The notes under the pieces: model-generated | Seen by the model: only the letters and a program-made list of their open reading frames with translations | Told to the model about the DNA's origin: nothing | Databases searched by the model: none | Assembly (NCBI GenBank): GCA_950097015.1 | Contig: CATNEN010000003.1 | Span: forward strand, 8,847,501-8,911,500 | Reading direction: 5' to 3' | Source of the DNA: Macrostomum hystrix | Lineage: Eukaryota; Platyhelminthes; Macrostomidae | Length of the DNA: 64,000 nt | Program-made: the position numbers and the translations under genes | Shown here: positions 31,834 to 43,500 of the stretch, piece by piece | Layout of the letters: every line of letters begins with the position of its first letter | Numbering within the stretch: position 1 is the stretch's first letter

Positions 31834-33023
31834 GTTTCCTGAAGAACAATGGACCTACCTGTTGCGGTGATGTTCAGCTCCATGACAACGCTAGTTTGAT
31901 CAGAATAAATGCGTTGAAAATGTGGATCACTGTTAGACAGAAGCATGTGAAACTTGTTCTCATCGGCTGCTAGCGACTGAAAGGTTTTCATTTCGAGTGT
32001 TGATGATTTCCCTTTGTTGTACGACTCACTCCGAGTTTAGAATGTTTTATTAGAAAGCAAACTAGCCTATAACATGCTTTATTTATCGTTTCGTTGCTAT
32101 AGATGAAATAAATATTCGACAACAAAATACACTCCCATTACTATTAGTAGAGTGCAGAGAATCAGAGAAAAAATAGGATTCTTTTAGATTATTTACCGCC
32201 GAGAAAAGGCTTGGAGGTTTGTGCTGCAATTTACGCCCTTGAGCGCCAACCTCGAAGGCACTGTGATCATTTGCACTGCCTGACCTGAGCGCCAAAAGCC
32301 TCAAATAATTCGTGTGATAAACAAGAATTTTTTCCCCTCTATCTCTAGTGTCTTCGCTTTCTGACCTCTGAAGTCTCTGCATAGCAACTTTTTGGGGAAG
32401 GATACTCATTCCCTGGGGAAAGAGCATGGGGGGATATTTCAAATACCCACTGCCTACTTCACGATAGCTCCCAAACCAAATGACCGATTTTCGTCAAAGT
32501 CCACTATGTGGATAATTTTTTTAGGACAATTGTTCGCCGACGAGAATCGTTGAATAGCTCGATGTTTTGTAATGCTAGAAGTTGTTTCATCGGATAGAGA
32601 GGAAAATGTTAGCGATTGGTTGAATATTTTAGGCCATGTACAAAAAAGAAAAGTGTGCAGGTATCGGAAGGTATTTATTGTGTCAATAAATCAGTAAATA
32701 GTACATACGGCAGCGTACGCAGTGAAGTGATAGCCATCCATCAGTACAAAGTAATAGCACTCGTGCTGTCCAGCCAGCATCTCCATCTTGAGCGACACGT
32801 GTCGCATACCATAGACAGTGTCAAACAGGTGCAAATTGCCTTCGTAATGTGTCTCGGGTCGGCTTGAGTTGACCAGAATCTTCGGATTAAATGGATCTTT
32901 AGGATTACGTTCAACAATCACTTGATTGATTGAATTCGCATTGTTAGGCGAAGTGATTAATAAGAATAGAACAAGCTTTAGAACCACTTTTAAAAGGTCT
33001 ATGAAGACTATTTTGGTTGACAT
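30663..33023 (-). CDS. p24/TMED-family cargo receptor, four exons
   Basis: The minus-strand exons are 33023-32709, 31976-31859, 31115-30967 and 30881-30663, giving 266 residues. Donors are GCC|GTATGT, ACAG|GTAGGT and GCA|GTAAGT. Acceptors are acctttcag, cctttcag and atttcag. Phases are 0, 1 and 0, and the frame is consistent across all joins. Residues 9-24 are a hydrophobic signal sequence. A GOLD domain follows: QHECYYFVLMDGYHF with the family cysteine, then DTYELCLINPHS with the second. The coiled region ends in RRDYVIIRDSNTYVQW, the conserved pre-membrane motif, and then one membrane span. p24 proteins cycle between ER and Golgi in COPI/COPII vesicles. The short tail (HVPKGKVVI) lacks the usual FF and terminal KK. 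The subfamily is unclear. Confidence 0.85.
31170..31470 (+). mobile_element. SINE family 1, 5'-truncated, in TMED intron 2
   Basis: The plus-strand copy starts within the body (gatttgggacgcagccgcgg), lacks the tRNA-like head, and ends in an (AAT)n tail at 31436-31470. It lies antisense to the TMED gene, about 55 bp upstream of the exon 3 acceptor. Confidence 0.85.
31480..31763 (-). mobile_element. SINE family 2, full-length, in TMED intron 2
   Basis: The minus-strand head gttgtagccttgtggttaga, with a B box ggggttcgattcctgac, starts near 31763. The body includes the gcatt gcttcagttcaccc region and cagtccatggactg. It abuts the tail of the SINE 1 copy, so two elements are stacked. Confidence 0.85.
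31764..31836. repeat. (ATT)n microsatellite
   Basis: An almost pure ATT run, interrupted once by atc, directly outside the SINE 2 head and within TMED intron 2. Confidence 0.95.
32195..32290 (+). mobile_element. SINE family 1 fragment in TMED intron 1
   Basis: It matches gagaaaaggcttggagg, aatttacgcccttgag and cactgtgatcatttgcact of the SINE 1 body, with neither head nor tail. Confidence 0.7.
32425..32600 (-). repeat. Dispersed repeat R3, copy b, in TMED intron 1
   Basis: In plus-strand reading it holds cttcacgatagctcccaaac, aaatgaccgattttcgtc and agaatcgttgaat, shared with the copies at 20430 and 57925. It ends with the near-palindrome gggatatttcaaataccc. Confidence 0.65.
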
Positions 33024-33029
33024 TTTCTC

Positions 33030-34190
33030 GTAAAATAATTAGTATTCCGTTAGAGCTTAGCAAAATGCTTATAGAAAAACGCAAACTTAACGTATTTATA
33101 AACTTAACATAAACGATCATGTGCACATGCAGCTATAAAATGTCAATTAAAAACGTGGCTAAAGCTGCACCAGGTGACGCATTTTCCACGCTAATCATTT
33201 CTCAGTCAGTGCATTCACGCAGGAGCTATTATAGCAATCGAAATGACACACAAGCAATCGTGAGGCTGTCTCTAAACTAGCAAGTTATTGAAATATATCC
33301 TGTTGTTAAGAAAAAATGTTTTAACATTAAAGTCGATAAAAAACTAGGCAGCTTAGAAAACATCTTCGACTAAAACGGTCTCGCTTTTTAGTCACGTGCT
33401 TGAGTTTTTAATGTGAGATTCCCCAGCAAACACTACTAAAAGTACCTACTACGAGTTGGATGGATTATTTTGATGGGCAAAAAATCGACCGTCAAAATTT
33501 TATTGGCTAAGGGCTTAGTCACGTGCTTGTGGTTGGGGTACTGAAAAGGGTTTCCGTATGTGCTGTTCTAAAAATAGCAACAACTTTCTATGCATATTTG
33601 TAATGGCTAGCTAACAAATTTCGATCATCGAAATTTCATTGGCTTGGCCAATGTTTTTCTAAAATACAATTTTCTTAACTCCTAAAATTTCTAGCTCGTA
33701 AATAGCAGCAAAGCGAGAAAGAAATAGTTTTTTATAACATATTACGGTGTCTTATCGAGTCCAACAATTAATACAAAAATGTATCCTTTCACTCCTTTCC
33801 AAATCGAGTGATTTATTCTAATAAGTCAAGACGAGAGTTGCACACAATTTGTCTGCGTGTCGGATTCAGCTATATGAGTAAAGCTAGCAGCAGCGTCCAA
33901 GGAGTAAGCTTAGGGAGAGTAATTGTTGTGGGGAGCTAATCTGCAGCATTAGGCTTGTACTCCGCAGGGGGTTCTTGGCAGATTGGCTACAAGTTGCAAA
34001 TAGGCTCTATGGATTAATTTAATCGCATAGTGTAACACATCTCTCGTATACGAGCGTAGTTCATGATTGTTTTTGTCATAAAACTCACTCCCAACACATG
34101 TACTGTACTGTACTGTACTGTACTCGTATGTAGCCCATACGAGTTGCTGAAATTTGAGCCATTTTATTCGTTGATATGTTTCTCCTTCGA
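33030..34190. other. AT-rich intergenic region upstream of TMED
   Basis: No supported coding frame. Two copies of ttagtcacgtgcttg (about 33390 and 33517) carry a CACGTG E-box, and a (TGTAC)n microsatellite lies near 34098-34124. It should contain the TMED promoter. Confidence 0.4.
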
Positions 34191-34815
34191 AACACTTTCT
34201 TCAGTTGTTTATTTAGCTGTTTCTTCGGCTGTTTCTTAAGCTGTCTTAAGCTGTCTCATCGGTTGTTTCTTCGGCTGTTTCTTCGGCTGCTTCTTTGGCA
34301 GTTTTTTAGGCAGTTTCTTAGGCAGTTTCTTTAGCTGTTTCTTTAGCTGTTTCTTTAGCTGTTTCTTTGGCAGTTTTTTCGGCAGTTTATTTCGTATTTT
34401 TTCTGTTTCTTCGGCTGTTTCTTTGGCTGCTTCTTAAGCTGTTTCTTCGGCTGTTTCTTCGGCTGTTTCTTCTGCTGTTTCTTCGACTGTTTCTTCAGCT
34501 TCTTCTTAAGCTGTTTCTTCGGCTGTTTCTTCGGCTGTTTCGTAAGCAGTTTCTTCGGCTGTTTCTTTAGCTTCTTCTTAAGCTGTTTTTTCGGCAGTTT
34601 ATTCGGCTGCTTCTTAAGCTGTTTCTTTAGCTGTCACATCGGCTGTTTCTTCGGCTGTTTCTTAAGCTGCTTCTTTGGCCGCTTCTTTACTTGTTACAAT
34701 AGCTGTTTTTTGGCTGTTCTTAAACTGTTGTTTTTAGCTGTTTCTTAAGCAGTTTTTTAGCAGTTACTTTAGCTGTTTCCTTGGCTGCTTCTTTAGCTGT
34801 TTTTATGAGGCTTCT
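34190..34815 (+). repeat. 12-bp repeat array, block 1
   Basis: About 50 degenerate copies of ggctgtttcttc (variants agctgtttcttt, ggcagttttttc). The hydrophobic frames that result (Phe/Leu/Arg-rich) are a product of the repeat. Confidence 0.9.
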
Positions 34816-35800
34816 TTGAAATAGTTAGACAGTTTTTTCTTCGGCAGTTTTGTGGTTCCCAGTTTCTCAGTTAATTATCGCTTCGTTAAAAGTACGCGAT
34901 CAGTCACTTGAAATCTAAAAATAGCAGCCAATCAAAAATCAAATAGACCATAAAAGTTTTATGGCTTATTGAAACAATGCATTTTTACCATAATTTAATG
35001 TAATTAAATTTGAATGATAGAATAGATTTAAATTAAGTAACTTAAAACAAAAAGATCTCCAAGAGGACAAGTTTTATCGCGGGAAATTAAGCCGCTGCCA
35101 TAGGGGCCATTATAGCAGAGAAAAGATGTGAAATATTGGGAATGGGTGAGATGCAGGGATGGACGAATGGGAAAAATTTAACAGCCAATACAGGCGGTCG
35201 GTATAGATATCCTATGGCAAGAGAGAGACAGAGAGAAAGGGGATAAGAGGCGGCCTGAAGATATGCAGGCATTTTTGCAAGCCTAGAAGCAGAAGCAGTG
35301 TTCCAGCAGTCCGCATCAGCAGCAGGTTTGAGCAGAAAAAGCAGCAAAAGGTCCTTTCACCTGACGACATCCTCTCTCACCCCCAATTCCTGCTTCACCT
35401 CCCGAATCAGCCCCTGAAAACGTCCGCAATAATCCCAACCTCCTCCCCCACAGATCCCATTTCCTAAAGTATAGCTGAGCAGGTTTTAGAAGTGGGCAAA
35501 TCTTGACAACCACCCCCACCCCAGCCTCTCAGGTTCGCTCCACCCTCCTCATCGGCGCGGCACTCAAGATAATTGTTGCTGCAAGTTCGGAGCCGAAGCA
35601 GAAGGCTTGTCAGAGGAGCGATCAGAAATTATTTCAGTAAATCCGGCTCCGGCTCAGCTCAGGCCCACTTGACACGAAGCAATCAGGAGAAAAAGATACG
35701 CGATAATTTCTGATGATACGAAGCATAAACCTTCGATAGCTTCTTCTGTCAGGTGAGACTTTTTCCGTGATAGCTTTTCTGACGAAGATTTTAGGTTTTC
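34816..35800. other. Spacer between two blocks of the 12-bp repeat
   Basis: No gene is supported. A perfect 12-bp inverted repeat, atcagaaattat (35621-35632) and ataatttctgat (35703-35714), encloses about 70 bp. The minus-strand frame 35087-35347 has no recognised domain. Confidence 0.4.
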
Positions 35801-36310
35801 TCTTCAAATTTTTCGGCTGTTTCTTCGGCTGTTTCTTCGGCAGTTTCTTCGGAAGTTTCCTCGGCCGTTTCATTAGCTGTTTCTTAAGCTGTTGCTTCGT
35901 TTTTTTCTTGGACTGTTTCTTCGGCTGTTTATTCGGCTATTTCCTCAGCTGTTTCTTTAGCTGTTTCTTCGGCAGTTTCTTCGGAAGTTTCCTCGGCAGT
36001 TTCATTAGCTGTTTCTTCGTTTTTTTCTTGGACTGTTTCTTCACAGCTGTTTTTTTTGCTGTTCCTTTGGCTGTTTCTTGGACTGTTTCTTCGGCTGTTT
36101 ATTCGGCTATTTTCTCAGCTGTTTCTTTAGCTGTTTCTTCGGCTGTTTCTTCGGCTGTTTCCTCGGCAGTTTCTTCGGCTATTTCCTCAGCTGTCTCTTC
36201 GGCTGTTTCTTCGGATGTTTCTTCAGCTGTTTCTTCTGATGTTTCTTCAGCTGTTTCTTCTGAGGTTTCTTCAGCTGTTTCTTTGTCTGTTTCTTTCGGC
36301 AGCATTTTCA
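35800..36310 (+). repeat. 12-bp repeat array, block 2
   Basis: About 42 copies of the same ggctgtttcttc unit as at 34190-34815. Frames reading Ser-Ala-Val-Ser or Phe-Phe-Gly-Cys on the plus strand and Glu-Glu-Thr-Ala on the minus strand result from periodicity. Confidence 0.9.
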
Positions 36311-36825
36311 GCAGTATTTTTAGCAGTATTGCAATATGGGCAGCTATTAGTTTTGTTTTGTTTCTAGTGTATATTTGGCCATTATGTATTGTAAGGACAA
36401 ATTAAATTCTGTAGATATTAGTTTGTCAATAGCTGAGAAGCAAAGTCGTCTTGTACATCTCGGGTATGAAGATCGTTCGTTAAAAGTTCATATCAATAAA
36501 TCCTTCCTTTGATATTGCGCACACAAAGTCATCGCTATTTGGTTACAAGGAGTTAAATCGAGGTCAAAGCAATGTAACAGCGGGAAAAGGTAAAATTAGA
36601 TGGCTAAACATACTAGTGGACAGGGATTGAGTAATTATAGCCTTATCGATTATCAGCGACAAGGATTTGAAAGCTGGGGGGCTGGGTTGTCGCTTATAAA
36701 ACTTGGGTATTCGGATCGAAGCACTCTTAGAAGCATAGAAGCATATACCGCAGACTACTTAGGTATATAAACCACGAATGAGCAGTCAGTAGCGTGAGCT
36801 TATTTTGTTCTGATACAATTTGCGC
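36311..36825. other. Unique sequence before the large satellite
   Basis: No coding frame, RNA gene or repeat was recognised. Confidence 0.4.
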
Positions 36826-37590
36826 CCATGAGCTCATAGAGAAGACACAGCTCACATTCAGTAGCTCAGAGAGAAGACACAGCTCACATTCAGTAGCTCA
36901 GAGAGAAGACACAGCTCACATTCAGTAGCTCAGAGAGAAGACACAGCTCACAATCAGTAGCTCAGAGAGAAGACACAGCTCACAATCAGTAGCTCAGAGA
37001 GAAGACACAGCTCACATTCAGTAGCTCAGAGAGAAGACACAGCTACAATCAGTAGCTCAGAGAGAAGACACAGCTCACAATCAGTAGCTCATAGACAAGA
37101 CACAGCTCACATTCAGTAGCTCAGAGAGAAGACACAGCTCACATTCAGTAGCTCTGTGAGAAGACACAGCTCACATTCAGTAGCTCATAGAGAAGACACA
37201 GCTCACATTCAGTAGCTCAGAGAGAAGACACAGCTCACATTCAGTAGCTCATAGAGAAGACACAGCTCACATTCAGTAGCTCAGAGAAGACACAGCTCAC
37301 ATTCAGTAGCTCATAGAGAAGACACAGCTCACATTCAGTAGCTCAGAGAAGACACAGCTCACATTCAGTAGCTCTGTGAGAAGACACAGCTCACATTCAG
37401 TAGCTCAGAGAGTAGACACAGCTCACAATTAGTAGCTCAGAGAGGACACAGCTCACATTCAGTAGCTCAGAGAGGACACAGCTCACATTCAGTAGCTCTG
37501 TGAGAAGACACAGCTCACATTCAGTAGCTCAGAGAGAAGACACAGCTCACATTCAGTAGCTCTGTGAGAAGACACAGCTCACATTCATTC
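36826..37590 (+). repeat. 32-bp satellite block, left
   Basis: About 24 copies with acagctcacattcagtagct and cagagagaagac. Sub-variants are ctcatagagaag, ctctgtgagaag and shortened ctcagagaag/ctcagaggac forms. It grades into the 29-bp satellite. The same 32-bp unit forms a separate block at 55858-56466. Confidence 0.95.
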
Positions 37591-40500
37591 AGTTTAGAAG
37601 ACACAGCTCACATTCATTCAGTTGAGAAGACACAGCTCACATTCAGTAGCTCTGTGAGAAGACACAGCTCACATTCATTCAGTTTAGAAGACACAGCTGA
37701 CATTCATTCAGTTTAGAAGACACAGCTCACATTCATTCAGTTTAGAAGACACAGCTGACATTCATTCAGTTTAGAAGACACAGCTCACATTCATTCAGTT
37801 TAGAAGACACAGCTCACATTCATTCAGTTTAGAAGACACAGCTGACATTCATTCAGTTTAGAAGACACAGCTCACATTCATTCAGTTTAGAAGACACAGC
37901 TGACATTCATTCAGTTTAGAAGACACAGCTCACATTCATTCAGTTTAGAAGACACAGCTCACATTCATTCAGTTTAGAAGACACAGCTCACATTCATTCA
38001 GTTTAGAAGACACAGCTGACATTCATTCAGTTTAGAAGACACAGCTCACATTCATTCAGTTTAGAAGACACAGCTGACATTCATTCAGTTTAGAAGACAC
38101 AGCTCACATTCATTCAGTTTAGAAGACACAGCTCGCATTCATTCAGTTTAGAAGACACAGCTGACATTCATTCAGTTTAGAAGACACAGCTGACATTCAT
38201 TCAGTTTAGAAGACACAGCTCACATTCATTCAGTTTAGAAGACACAGCTCACATTCATTCAGTTTAGAAGACACAGCTCACATTCATTCAGTTTAGAAGA
38301 CACAGCTCACATTCATTCAGTTTAGAAGACACAGCTGACATTCATTCAGTTTAGAAGACACAGCTCACATTCATTCAGTTTAGAAGACACAGCTCGCATT
38401 CATTCAGTTTAGAAGACACAGCTGACATTCATTCAGTTTAGAAGACACAGCTCACATTCATTCAGTTTAGAAGACACAGCTCACATTCATTCAGTTTAGA
38501 AGACACAGCTCGCATTCATTCAGTTTAGAAGACACAGCTGACATTCATTCAGTTTAGAAGACACAGCTCACATTCATTCAGTTTAGAAGACACAGCTCAC
38601 ATTCATTCAGTTTAGAAGACACAGCTCACATTCATTCAGTTTAGAAGACACAGCTCACATTCATTCAGTTTAGAAGACACAGCTCACATTCATTCAGTTT
38701 AGAAGACACAGCTCACATTCATTCAGTTTAGAAGACACAGCTGACATTCATTCAGTTTAGAAGACACAGCTCACATTCATTCAGTTTAGTAGACACAGCT
38801 CACATTCATTCAGTTTAGAAGACACAGCTGACATTCATTCAGTTTAGAAGACACAGCTCACATTCATTCAGTTTAGAAGACACAGCTGACATTCATTCAG
38901 TTTAGAAGACACAGCTCACATTCATTCAGTTTAGAAGACACAGCTCACATTCATTCAGTTTAGAAGACACAGCTCACATTCATTCAGTTTAGAAGACACA
39001 GCTCACATTCATTCAGTTTAGAAGACACAGCTGACATTCATTCAGTTTAGAAGACACAGCTCACATTCATTCAGTTTAGAAGACACAGCTCACATTCATT
39101 CAGTTTAGAAGACACAGCTCACATTCATTCAGTTTAGAAGACACAGCTCACATTCATTCAGTTTAGAAGACACAGCTCACATTCATTCAGTTTAGAAGAC
39201 ACAGCTGACATTCATTCAGTTTAGAAGACACAGCTCACATTCATTCAGTTTAGTAGACACAGCTCACATTCATTCAGTTTAGAAGACACAGCTGACATTC
39301 ATTCAGTTTAGAAGACACAGCTCACATTCATTCAGTTTAGAAGACACAGCTGACATTCATTCAGTTTAGAAGACACAGCTCACATTCATTCAGTTTAGAA
39401 GACACAGCTCACATTCATTCAGTTTAGAAGACACAGCTCACATTCATTCAGTTTAGAAGACACAGCTCACATTCATTCAGTTTAGAAGACACAGCTCACA
39501 TTCATTCAGTTTAGAAGACACAGCTCACATTCATTCAGTTTAGAAGACACAGCTGACATTCATTCAGTTTAGAAGACACAGCTCACATTCATTCAGTTTA
39601 GAAGACACAGCTGACATTCATTCAGTTTAGAAGACACAGCTCACATTCATTCAGTTTAGAAGACACAGCTCGCATTCATTCAGTTTAGAAGACACAGCTG
39701 ACATTCATTCAGTTTAGAAGACACAGCTCACATTCATTCAGTTTAGAAGACACAGCTGACATTCATTCAGTTTAGAAGACACAGCTCACATTCATTCAGT
39801 TTAGAAGACACAGCTCACATTCATTCAGTTTAGAAGACACAGCTCACATTCATTCAGTTTAGAAGACACAGCTCACATTCATTCAGTTTAGAAGACACAG
39901 CTCACATTCATTCAGTTTAGAAGACACAGCTCACATTCATTCAGTTTAGAAGACACAGCTCACATTCATTCAGTTTAGAAGACACAGCTCACATTCATTC
40001 AGTTTAGAAGACACAGCTCGCATTCATTCAGTTTAGAAGACACAGCTCACATTCATTCAGTTTAGAAGACACAGCTCACATTCATTCAGTTTAGAAGACA
40101 CAGCTCACATTCATTCAGTTTAGAAGACACAGCTCACATTCATTCAGTTTAGAAGACACAGCTCACATTCATTCAGTTTAGAAGACACAGCTCACATTCA
40201 TTCAGTTTAGAAGACACAGCTCACATTCATTCAGTTTAGAAGACACAGCTCACATTCATTCAGTTTAGAAGACACAGCTCACATTCATTCAGTTTAGAAG
40301 ACACAGCTCACATTCATTCAGTTTAGAAGACACAGCTCACATTCATTCAGTTTAGAAGACACAGCTCACATTCATTCAGTTTAGAAGACACAGCTCACAT
40401 TCATTCAGTTGAGAAGACACAGCTCACATTCATTCAGTTTAGAAGACACAGCTCACATTCATTCAGTTTAGAAGACACAGCTCACATTCATTCAGTTTAG

Positions 40501-43500
40501 AAGACACAGCTCACATTCAGTAGCTCAGAGAGAAGACACAGCTCACATTCAGTAGCTCTGTGAGAAGACACAGCTCACATTCATTCAGTTTAGAAGACAC
40601 AGCTCACATTCATTCAGTTGAGAAGACACAGCTCACATTCAGTAGCTCTGTGAGAAGACACAGCTCACATTCATTCAGTTTAGAAGACACAGCTGACATT
40701 CATTCAGTTTAGAAGACACAGCTCACATTCATTCAGTTTAGAAGACACAGCTGACATTCATTCAGCTTAGAAGACACAGCTCACATTCATTCAGTTTAGA
40801 AGACACAGCTCACATTCATTCAGTTTAGAAGACACAGCTGACATTCATTCAGTTTAGAAGACACAGCTGACATTCATTCAGTTTAGAAGACACAGCTGAC
40901 ATTCATTCAGTTTAGAAGACACAGCTGACATTCATTCAGCTTAGAAGACACAGCTCACATTCATTCAGTTTAGAAGACACAGCTCACATTCATTCAGTTT
41001 AGAAGACACAGCTGACATTCATTCAGTTTAGAAGACACAGCTCACATTCATTCAGTTTAGAAGACACAGCTCACATTCATTCAGTTTAGAAGACACAGCT
41101 CACATTCATTCAGTTTAGAAGACACAGCTGACATTCATTCAGTTTAGAAGACACAGCTCACATTCATTCAGTTTAGAAGACACAGCTGACATTCATTCAG
41201 TTTAGAAGACACAGCTCACATTCATTCAGTTTAGAAGACACAGCTCGCATTCATTCAGTTTAGAAGACACAGCTGACATTCATTCAGTTTAGAAGACACA
41301 GCTGACATTCATTCAGTTTAGAAGACACAGCTCAAATTCATTCAGTTTAGAAGACACAGCTGACATTCATTCAGTTTAGAAGACACAGCTCACATTCATT
41401 CAGTTTAGAAGACACAGCTCGCATTCATTCAGTTTAGAAGACACAGCTGACATTCATTCAGTTTAGAAGACACAGCTCACATTCATTCAGTTTAGAAGAC
41501 ACAGCTCACATTCATTCAGTTTAGAAGACACAGCTCGCATTCATTCAGTTTAGAAGACACAGCTGACATTCATTCAGTTTAGAAGACACAGCTCACATTC
41601 ATTCAGTTTAGAAGACACAGCTCACATTCATTCAGTTTAGAAGACACAGCTCACATTCATTCAGTTTAGAAGACACAGCTCACATTCATTCAGTTTAGAA
41701 GACACAGCTGACATTCATTCAGTTTAGAAGACACAGCTCACATTCATTCAGTTTAGTAGACACAGCTCACATTCATTCAGTTTAGAAGACACAGCTGACA
41801 TTCATTCAGTTTAGAAGACACAGCTCACATTCATTCAGTTTAGAAGACACAGCTGACATTCATTCAGTTTAGAAGACACAGCTCACATTCATTCAGTTTA
41901 GAAGACACAGCTCACATTCATTCAGTTTAGAAGACACAGCTCACATTCATTCAGTTTAGAAGACACAGCTCACATTCATTCAGTTTAGAAGACACAGCTC
42001 ACATTCATTCAGTTTAGAAGACACAGCTCACATTCATTCAGTTTAGAAGACACAGCTGACATTCATTCAGTTTAGAAGACACAGCTCACATTCATTCAGT
42101 TTAGAAGACACAGCTGACATTCATTCAGTTTAGAAGACACAGCTCACATTCATTCAGTTTAGAAGACACAGCTCGCATTCATTCAGTTTAGAAGACACAG
42201 CTGACATTCATTCAGTTTAGAAGACACAGCTCACATTCATTCAGTTTAGAAGACACAGCTGACATTCATTCAGTTTAGAAGACACAGCTCACATTCATTC
42301 AGTTTAGAAGACACAGCTCACATTCATTCAGTTTAGAAGACACAGCTCACATTCATTCAGTTTAGAAGACACAGCTCACATTCATTGAGTTTAGAAGACA
42401 CAGCTCACATTCATTCAGTTTAGAAGACACAGCTCACATTCATTCAGTTTAGAAGACACAGCTCACATTCATTCAGTTTAGAAGACACAGCTCACATTCA
42501 TTCAGTTTAGAAGACACAGCTCACATTCATTCAGTTTAGAAGACACAGCTCACATTCATTCAGTTTAGAAGACACAGCTCACATTCATTCAGTTTAGAAG
42601 ACACAGCTCGCATTCATTCAGTTTAGAAGACACAGCTCACATTCATTCAGTTTAGAAGACACAGCTCACATTCATTCAGTTTAGAAGACACAGCTGACAT
42701 TCATTCAGTTTAGAAGACACAGCTCACATTCATTCAGTTTAGAAGACACAGCTCACATTCATTCAGTTTAGAAGACACAGCTCACATTCATTCAGTTTAG
42801 AAGACACAGCTCACATTCATTCAGTTTAGAAGACACAGCTGACATTCATTCAGTTTAGAAGACACAGCTCACATTCATTCAGTTTAGAAGACACAGCTCA
42901 CATTCATTCAGTTTAGAAGACACAGCTCACATTCATTCAGTTTAGAAGACACAGCTCACATTCATTCAGTTTAGAAGACACAGCTCACATTCATTCAGTT
43001 TAGAAGACACAGCTCACATTCATTCAGTTTAGAAGACACAGCTCACATTCATTCAGTTTAGAAGACACAGCTCACATTCATTCAGTTTAGAAGACACAGC
43101 TCACATTCATTCAGTTGAGAAGACACAGCTCACATTCATTCAGTTTAGAAGACACAGCTCACATTCATTCAGTTTAGAAGACACAGCTCACATTCATTCA
43201 GTTTAGAAGACACAGCTCACATTCATTCAGTTTAGAAGACACAGCTCACATTCATTCAGTTTAGAAGACACAGCTCACATTCATTCAGTTTAGAAGACAC
43301 AGCTCACATTCATTCAGTTTAGAAGACACAGCTCACATTCATTCAGTTTAGAAGACACAGCTCACATTCATTCAGTTTAGAAGACACAGCTCACATTCAT
43401 TCAGTTTAGAAGACACAGCTCACATTCATTCAGTTTAGAAGACACAGCTCACATTCATTCAGTTTAGAAGACACAGCTCATATTCATTCAGTTTAGAAGA

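Noticed and set aside
35767-36405. 212-codon frame that looks like a Phe/Cys/Gly-rich then Ser/Ala/Val-rich membrane protein
   Set aside because: It follows the 12-bp ggctgtttcttc repeat, and the amino-acid pattern changes only where the repeat slips frame.
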